A DNA stretch of 11,368 nucleotides from Promethearchaeota archaeon (GTDB taxonomy: Archaea; Asgardarchaeota; Lokiarchaeia; Sigyniarchaeales; SOKP01), in the NCBI GenBank assembly GCA_019894815.1, contig JAGXNU010000044.1, positions 1 to 11,368 on the forward strand, given 5' to 3'. Of this stretch, positions 6,880 to 11,368 are shown piece after piece. Each line of letters opens with the position of its first letter. The stretch's first letter is position 1. The notes beneath the pieces are model-generated. The model was given only the letters and a program-made list of their open reading frames with translations. It was not told the origin of the DNA and ran no database searches. The position numbers were made by a program, and so were the translations under genes.

Positions 6880-6895
6880 TTAATCACATGATTAA
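6880..6895. repeat. 16-bp inverted repeat upstream of the winged-helix gene
   Basis: TTAATCA-CA-TGATTAA has perfect 7-bp arms and a 2-bp centre. It lies about 25 bp upstream of a TATA-like box and 101 bp before the ATG of a small DNA-binding protein, so an autoregulatory operator is possible. The arms are AT-rich, which weakens the case. Confidence 0.35.
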
Positions 6896-6915
6896 AATGA
6901 AACCTAGTCCTAAAA

Positions 6916-6935
6916 GATATATAAAAATTTATATA
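6916..6935 (+). promoter_or_regulatory. TATA-like box of the winged-helix gene
   Basis: GATATATAAAAATTTATATA is a strong TATA-like, nearly palindromic stretch. From its first half, transcription would start near 6947-6950, leaving a leader of about 50 nt that contains GAAGG (6979-6983), 13 nt before the ATG. Confidence 0.4.
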
Positions 6936-6996
6936 GCCTTAAGTATAATTTTCAAATACAAAATTAATAATTTCAAAAGAAGGTATTGCTTTCCTA

Positions 6997-7287
6997 ATGG
7001 ACTTTTTCTTGGCACATTTACGTGAAACTCTAGAAGCGATTAATAAGTTAATAGATAATAAAGTTTCTAGAGTTGATACAAAAAAAATAAGGAGATGCAA
7101 CCATATCAAATCCTCAGATCGGTCAAAAATTAATTTTATTTGGAGATCACTTGAATATCTTAAAGTAGAAGGAATATTGGAAATAAATGGATCTTATCAT
7201 CCTAAAACCTATAACATCAAAACAAAACAAAAGTTAGATGTTGATGAGATAATATTTAACATAGAGAAAAAAAGGTCCATTCTATAA
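6997..7287 (+). CDS. Small winged-helix protein, putative DNA-binding
   Basis: A 96-aa basic protein that I do not recognise by name. Predicted order: helix (5-20), short helix (26-34), recognition-type helix (about 41-57, KINFIWRSLEYLKVEGIL), then a hairpin wing (58-74, ending SYHPKTYNI). An LxxLKxEGILExxG pattern before the wing is typical of archaeal winged-helix regulators. The C-terminal 20 residues are a charged helix. The frame is open upstream to a stop at 6946 but has no ATG, GTG or TTG before 6997; GAAGG 13 nt upstream is a distant ribosome site. It converges on the 903-aa gene with 6 nt between stops, and a palindrome upstream could be its own operator. A cytoplasmic transcription regulator is plausible, unproven. 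Confidence 0.7.
   Translation: MDFFLAHLRETLEAINKLIDNKVSRVDTKKIRRCNHIKSSDRSKINFIWRSLEYLKVEGILEINGSYHPKTYNIKTKQKLDVDEIIFNIEKKRSIL
7265..7275 (-). terminator. T7 terminator candidate of the 903-aa gene
   Basis: The minus strand reads CCTTTTTTTCT here, beginning 18 nt past the stop of the 903-aa gene. The tract falls inside the 3' coding end of the convergent winged-helix gene, encoding its Lys-Lys near the C-terminus on the other strand. Confidence 0.35.
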
Positions 7288-7293
7288 TCTCGC

Positions 7294-10005
7294 TTATATT
7301 AATTGTAATTGTTCTAACAACCTGTTTAATTTTTCTCTGTTTTCTTGATGATCGGGATTTATAATCAATCTCTTCTGATAAAAAATAACATTTCCGTATT
7401 TTAATTCTAATTCATTAAAAAGTTTAATCCAAGAATTAAAATTTTGCACCAACGATTTTACATCATCGTCATCTTCAAAGAATTTTATGTCCTCATGACC
7501 CAGGGATGAAATCATGGCTTTATATTTTTTAATAGAATAACCTTGTTTCCGTAGGAGTTCAGTATTTGTTCTCCTTATAAATGCATCCAATCCATGTCTC
7601 CATTTAATATACTTCTCATTGATTTTTTCAATTATTCTTTGAATACTTTTAATTTCTTGTGGAATTATGCTTTCATCTTGTTTGGTTAAAATACCCTTGA
7701 TTTGAATGAATTCATTTTGAAAATGCAAGCAGTAATTTTTCATCATTTTTTCAAATTCAAGAAAGACGGCATTATAACTTTGGGCAAATATTATATCATC
7801 ACTTGAGAATAAGAGTGATTCTTCATCAAATTTACCCGTAATTCTCCTCGTTTTTAATAGATCTTTTACAATTGAGGTTAATAGATCGATTTCATTATCA
7901 GAAAGTTCTTTATTAGGAAAGAAATCCTCAAATGAAAACAAAGAACTCTCTTCCATTATATTTTCTAAACCCATTTGAGTAAAAAATTGTAGATGACCTT
8001 CCTCCTCATAAAAAATTCCCTTGATCTTATTCGATTCTTGCAAGACTCTTAGTAAATCTTTCACTATGCTTGATGTAATCTCTAAATTGCCAAGAGTTAT
8101 GATTTCTGATGATTTTGATTTTTGTATCAGCATTGATTTTATTTCCTCTTTAGCATCATCAATTTTTGATTCATTAATTATCAGAAAATCTCCCTTTTTA
8201 AAATACTTCAAACCTAGTTTTTCAATAAAATTTAGGAAATCGCTCATCGACATTCCTGTTTTTTCCACGTAATCACTTAACTTAATCTTGTCAAGTTTCT
8301 TGATTTCTTCTCCAATCGACCTGATATTTTCTTCAATACTTGTTAAAATATGATTTTTATCAATATTCAGCTCTTTTGCTAAAATATTAATGTTTTTTTC
8401 TTTCTCTACTGGATCAGTTATGAGAATTGAGATTCGATCCTTTATGAATTTTGAATAATAAAACAATTCTCTATTTTTATCAAACACTCCACTTCTTAAA
8501 TCAATGATTTGTTGAAATATATCACTTAATAATGGTTTATTAACATTAATCTTTTCAGAAACTTTAGGTATGGAGAAGTAACCTAATATTTTTGAGTTTT
8601 CAATCTCTTTCTTTATTTTTAAGTGCCCTAAATTAGTCAACCAGTGTGTATTTCTATGGAAACTAGTTAGATAGTCCTTTGGGATATTATTTATGAGTAC
8701 TTTAAAATCTTCCTCTTCTAATCGATTCTTATACCCCTTTAAATCTATAGAACTATTTTTTGCGGCTTCAGAATTAATTAGGTTCTCAATTCTTTTCATT
8801 GAATAGAATGCAGAACCACTTCTCCCCTTTAATAATTGAGTTTTTGATGATTTTGAAATATCTTGGATTAATTTTTGAATTAGAGAAGGCGGTAAGTAAT
8901 CATATTTTTTAGTATTGATCATTCCTTTATCTTGTAACAAACTAGAAAATTCAGATTTTAAGGATGAAAGGGGATAAAAATAACCTAATTCAGAGTAATA
9001 GCCTTTAATATGGTTCATTTTGAGTAGCGTGTTCACCATTGATTTCAATTCTTGTTCATCTTTAACAATATGAGCAAAAATTTGTAATAGATCTTCATTT
9101 GATACTCTCTTTTTATCGAAAATTGATGATAACTTACTCTCTTCAAGTTCATAAAAGTATATTTTTTTATCTTCTCGATTTTTGATGTAAAAATAGATTT
9201 CCTTATCTCTATTCTGTGAATTTTTTACGTCATGTATTGTCTCTTTAAGTTCATTTTCTTTATCTTCAGAAAATGTCTTTTTTAACATTATGAAGAGTTC
9301 ATCAAGTATATTGAGTGTTTGATGTAAACTTAACTCATCAAAATTTAATTCTTTTATGCTAGGAAAAACGTATTTACAGAGAGTTACTAATTCAGAAGTA
9401 AACGAGGAATTTTCATAATGTTCGGTCAATAATTGTTTTACATGATATCGAACTTCAAATAAATAATTGAATGAAAACTCTTCACATTTAATTAAAAAAT
9501 TAACCAATGAAATGAAGTTATCTAAGTTCTTCTCGATACTTAGAGCCTTTAAGATTAAAATCGTGCTTTTCTCATCGCATATTGAAATATCCTTTTTCTT
9601 AATTATTTCATTTAAGAAGTAATGAGCATTGTCTCTTATATCCTTATCATCATCCAGTAAGAAATTAACTAATCGTTTGACGAATTCATTGACAATGCTT
9701 AATTTTCCCAACGATGCAAAACCCAGTATTGTAATTGAGTTTAACTTTAATTTGGTATTATTATCATCAAGATAACTGAAAACTTTCTTAATTAACTCTT
9801 CATTAAGAAAATAACTTTCTTTTTCTACTAGAATACTAAGAATATAGGTTATTGGAACAACAAATTCCTCCTCATCTAAAAGATTTTGTAGTTGCCCGAT
9901 CAAAATTAAAACTTTTTCTAATTTATTTTTAACCAAATTTTTATTGAGTTTGTCTATAATAGGATAAAGTGGTTCAAATTTCTCAAAATCTTCTAGATTA
10001 AACAT
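7294..10005 (-). CDS. HEAT-like and tandem winged-helix scaffold protein
   Basis: A 903-aa soluble, Lys/Glu/Ile-rich protein that I do not recognise with certainty. Residues 1 to about 250 are amphipathic helix pairs of HEAT/ARM type, clearest at 84-136 (LLDDDKDIRDNAHYFLNEII). From about 300 on there are several winged-helix-like units. Three share the same helix-plus-wing pattern: 320-345 (LLKMNHIKGYYSELGYF), 648-675 (LQESNKIKGIFYEEEGHL) and 710-735 (LLKTRRITGKFDEESLLF). Others are probable at 521-565 and 573-611. Residues 745-830 form long helices, possibly coiled coil; the end (850-903) may be one more winged helix. Helical repeats followed by winged helices recall PCI proteins and UFL1, so a protein-complex scaffold is more likely than an enzyme. 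No catalytic motif, zinc site or signal peptide is seen. It starts 19 nt after the HAD gene, with no clear Shine-Dalgarno. Confidence 0.85.
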   Translation of the reverse strand: MFNLEDFEKFEPLYPIIDKLNKNLVKNKLEKVLILIGQLQNLLDEEEFVVPITYILSILVEKESYFLNEELIKKVFSYLDDNNTKLKLNSITILGFASLGKLSIVNEFVKRLVNFLLDDDKDIRDNAHYFLNEIIKKKDISICDEKSTILILKALSIEKNLDNFISLVNFLIKCEEFSFNYLFEVRYHVKQLLTEHYENSSFTSELVTLCKYVFPSIKELNFDELSLHQTLNILDELFIMLKKTFSEDKENELKETIHDVKNSQNRDKEIYFYIKNREDKKIYFYELEESKLSSIFDKKRVSNEDLLQIFAHIVKDEQELKSMVNTLLKMNHIKGYYSELGYFYPLSSLKSEFSSLLQDKGMINTKKYDYLPPSLIQKLIQDISKSSKTQLLKGRSGSAFYSMKRIENLINSEAAKNSSIDLKGYKNRLEEEDFKVLINNIPKDYLTSFHRNTHWLTNLGHLKIKKEIENSKILGYFSIPKVSEKINVNKPLLSDIFQQIIDLRSGVFDKNRELFYYSKFIKDRISILITDPVEKEKNINILAKELNIDKNHILTSIEENIRSIGEEIKKLDKIKLSDYVEKTGMSMSDFLNFIEKLGLKYFKKGDFLIINESKIDDAKEEIKSMLIQKSKSSEIITLGNLEITSSIVKDLLRVLQESNKIKGIFYEEEGHLQFFTQMGLENIMEESSLFSFEDFFPNKELSDNEIDLLTSIVKDLLKTRRITGKFDEESLLFSSDDIIFAQSYNAVFLEFEKMMKNYCLHFQNEFIQIKGILTKQDESIIPQEIKSIQRIIEKINEKYIKWRHGLDAFIRRTNTELLRKQGYSIKKYKAMISSLGHEDIKFFEDDDDVKSLVQNFNSWIKLFNELELKYGNVIFYQKRLIINPDHQENREKLNRLLEQLQLI

Positions 10006-10024
10006 GATTGAAAGAAGAAAATGG

Positions 10025-10750
10025 TTAATTTAATAAGAATTTTTTGATTGGTTCAAGTTCTAATAGATTGGATATGTCTTCTAATACATGAGTAGGTTTC
10101 GCATTTTCTAATGAAATCCGTTCCCCATGACCAGATAGAAGTGCAATACTTTTAATTTTGGCATTGTTTGCTGACATGATATCACTAGGAAGATCACCAA
10201 TTAGGTATACTTGGGTCTTATCTATTGATAGGTTATGCTTTTTCTTAATTAGGTTTAATGCTAAATGAACCGGATAAGGATCAGGTTTCCGATATGGTGT
10301 ATCATCTCTGGAGATAAAAACAGAAAAAAATTCATCTAATTTCAACTTGTCAATAAAATGGTTCAACCGTTTCCTACTAGTATTAGATATAACTCCTAAA
10401 GGGACATTATGTTCTTTTAGTTTTACCAGAATCTCCTTTAAATTCGGTTTAATAGTTTCATATTTTTCATACTTCGGGTACATTCTTCTGAATTTAATGA
10501 AAAAAATGATTCTTCTCCATTTACTGGGAATATAGTTCTTATAATTTTTATATACTCTAATTAACGCTTTTATTCGATTGCTTGAATCTGATTGTTCGAA
10601 TATACGAGCTAAATCGATAAGTCTAAGATCATCAATATTCTGCCATCTATAAAATTTCAATCTAAGCTTAATTAGCGCAGTGTATTCAAGAGCTTTTTGA
10701 GTTAATATAACTCCATCAAAATCGAATAATAAAATCGGAGAATCTAACAT
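10025..10750 (-). CDS. HAD-superfamily hydrolase, phosphoglycolate-phosphatase-like
   Basis: A 241-aa haloacid dehalogenase-type phosphatase, subfamily IA. Motif I is DFDGV (10-14, nucleophile D10 and acid/base D12), motif II ISNTS (121-125, S122 or T124), motif III K155 in RKPDP, motif IV GDLPSD (185-190, Mg ligands D186 and D190). The segment between motifs I and II (about 18-95) is a basic helical cap, which sets the substrate; its many Lys/Arg/Tyr residues suggest an anionic substrate. The length is normal for Gph/PGMB-like enzymes. The ATG has no Shine-Dalgarno and lies 141 bp from the next gene upstream. It is first in a probable two-gene operon with the 903-aa scaffold protein. The fold and chemistry are secure; the substrate is unknown. 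Confidence 0.92.
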   Translation of the reverse strand: MLDSPILLFDFDGVILTQKALEYTALIKLRLKFYRWQNIDDLRLIDLARIFEQSDSSNRIKALIRVYKNYKNYIPSKWRRIIFFIKFRRMYPKYEKYETIKPNLKEILVKLKEHNVPLGVISNTSRKRLNHFIDKLKLDEFFSVFISRDDTPYRKPDPYPVHLALNLIKKKHNLSIDKTQVYLIGDLPSDIMSANNAKIKSIALLSGHGERISLENAKPTHVLEDISNLLELEPIKKFLLN

Positions 10751-10831
10751 CGCTATTAATTAAAGTATTAAATGAAACTTAAAATTAATCATTTTAAAGT
10801 TTAATTAGTGATCACGTGAAATTAGCACGTA
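10751..10831 (-). promoter_or_regulatory. Promoter region of the HAD operon, with palindromes
   Basis: Between the T-tract of the upstream gene and the HAD ATG lie TTAAAAT-TAATC-ATTTTAA (10779-10797, 7-bp arms) and the overlapping palindromes GTGATCAC (10808-10815) and CACGTG (10813-10818), with CACGT repeated at 10827-10831. On the minus strand TTTAAAA (10798-10792) is a possible TATA box about 45 nt before the ATG. The GC-bearing palindromes just upstream of it are in an activator-like position. Confidence 0.3.
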
Positions 10832-10857
10832 AGAAAAAATATGAAAAAAAAGAAAAG
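10832..10857 (-). terminator. Strong T-tract terminator of the PH-like membrane gene
   Basis: Read on the minus strand, this is CTTTT, C, eight T, CATA, six T, C. It begins about 35 nt past the stop of the membrane protein gene. It is the richest T tract in the window and probably separates that transcript from the HAD operon. Confidence 0.6.
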
Positions 10858-10891
10858 AATGTTTTTCAATAATTATTTAATTTGGTTAAAT

Positions 10892-11368
10892 TTATTTATC
10901 CAGTTCATCGGGTTCTATGCTCACATGGCTCAAAAGATAATCAATTTGTTCCTGCTTCTTATTTATGTTAAGTACAGTATTTAAATGGATTACATCTCCA
11001 TGTCCAGGCATTAACGTAATACTTCCTGCTCGAAGAGCAAAGAATTCAAATACATCTGGAATCTCCTTTAATATTCTCAAGCTTTTTGTTGGCATCCTTT
11101 CAGCATTAGCGAATAACCCTGTTTTATGATAGATCTCGTTCCTCTCAATCTTCCAATAATCAAATCTTGCACTAATCAGAATCAAACCTAAAATCAATGC
11201 AAGTACTAATGTTACTACAAGATAAAAGGTATGTGTTATTTCTAAATTAAAATCTCCCCCTCCAAAATCAATTGAAAAATTGGGTAAGACTAAGAAACCC
11301 ACTAATAGAAGTACTACTACAATAGCCATGATTAATAGAAAAAATTTCGCAGAAGAGAAGTCAAAAGC
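10892..11368 (-). CDS. Two-helix membrane protein with bacterial-PH-like domain, 5' partial
   Basis: The visible part is 158 codons and stays open to the window edge, so the N-terminus is missing. An internal ATG at 11329 starts in the middle of the first hydrophobic helix (KFFLLIMAIVVVLLLVGFLV), which makes it an unlikely true start. Counting from that Met, a second helix spans 34-53, then a soluble domain (57 to about 135) opens WKIERNEIYHKTGLF, followed by MPTKSLRI, an IPDVFEFFALRAGSITL stretch and DVIHLNTVLNI. This layout matches membrane proteins of the YdbS/YdbT kind with a bPH2 domain, in which a beta barrel follows two membrane helices; assignment is by pattern only. The tail is acidic (EPDELDK). 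The function is unknown. Confidence 0.75.
   Translation of the reverse strand, partial: AFDFSSAKFFLLIMAIVVVLLLVGFLVLPNFSIDFGGGDFNLEITHTFYLVVTLVLALILGLILISARFDYWKIERNEIYHKTGLFANAERMPTKSLRILKEIPDVFEFFALRAGSITLMPGHGDVIHLNTVLNINKKQEQIDYLLSHVSIEPDELDK

Noticed and set aside
6888..7019. 43-aa ORF overlapping the start of the winged-helix gene
   Set aside because: Its start falls within the palindrome and its codons are mostly AT-rich intergenic triplets; it would overlap the better-supported gene in another frame.
8021..8272. 83-aa plus-strand ORF inside the 903-aa gene
   Set aside because: Low-complexity Ser/Ile/Phe translation expected opposite Lys/Glu/Asp-rich codons; no upstream signals.
10347..10535. 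62-aa plus-strand ORF inside the HAD gene
   Set aside because: Antisense to a region between intact HAD motifs.
10841..10984. 47-aa plus-strand ORF with a lysine start and hydrophobic middle
   Set aside because: It begins in the A tract that is the terminator of the opposite gene and then runs antisense to the PH-like coding end.

Overview
The window is AT-rich DNA with no tRNA, rRNA, CRISPR array or mobile element that I can see. It looks archaeal. Several starts have no Shine-Dalgarno motif but have TATA-like boxes about 25-29 nt upstream (leaderless type), and terminator candidates are T-tracts rather than GC hairpins. A Ras/Rab-type small GTPase with the DFGGQE form of the G3 motif, plus a large protein of helical repeats and tandem winged helices, points to an Asgard archaeon (Promethearchaeota, Lokiarchaeia-like or a relative). 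The Asgard placement is inference from gene content.

Left part (1-3450): an MJ0936/YfcE-type metallophosphoesterase (minus) is divergent from a derived polyprenyl diphosphate synthase (plus). The synthase converges, with an 8-nt gap, on a small GTPase read from a TTG start (minus). The GTPase is divergent from a radical SAM protein (plus) with a CX4CX2C cluster motif.

Middle (3597-6823): two purine genes in tandem, each with its own upstream region. The first is a GuaB-family IMP dehydrogenase with some GMP-reductase-like core residues, the second a complete bifunctional PurH (AICAR transformylase / IMP cyclohydrolase). PurH makes IMP and GuaB draws it toward XMP/GMP, so the pair sits at the IMP branch point. 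A perfect 13-bp inverted repeat lies upstream of purH.

Right part (6997-11368): a 96-aa winged-helix protein (plus) converges, with a 6-nt gap, on a minus-strand pair that is probably one operon: a HAD hydrolase followed 19 nt later by a 903-aa protein. The 903-aa protein has N-terminal HEAT-like helices and several winged-helix-like modules; I do not recognise it with certainty, and its layout recalls PCI or UFL1-type eukaryotic scaffolds. Upstream of that pair, a two-helix membrane protein with a bacterial-PH-like domain runs off the right edge and is separated from the pair by a strong T-tract.

The best candidate for something undescribed is the 903-aa protein with its HAD partner. Nothing in the sequence proves a dedicated new system.
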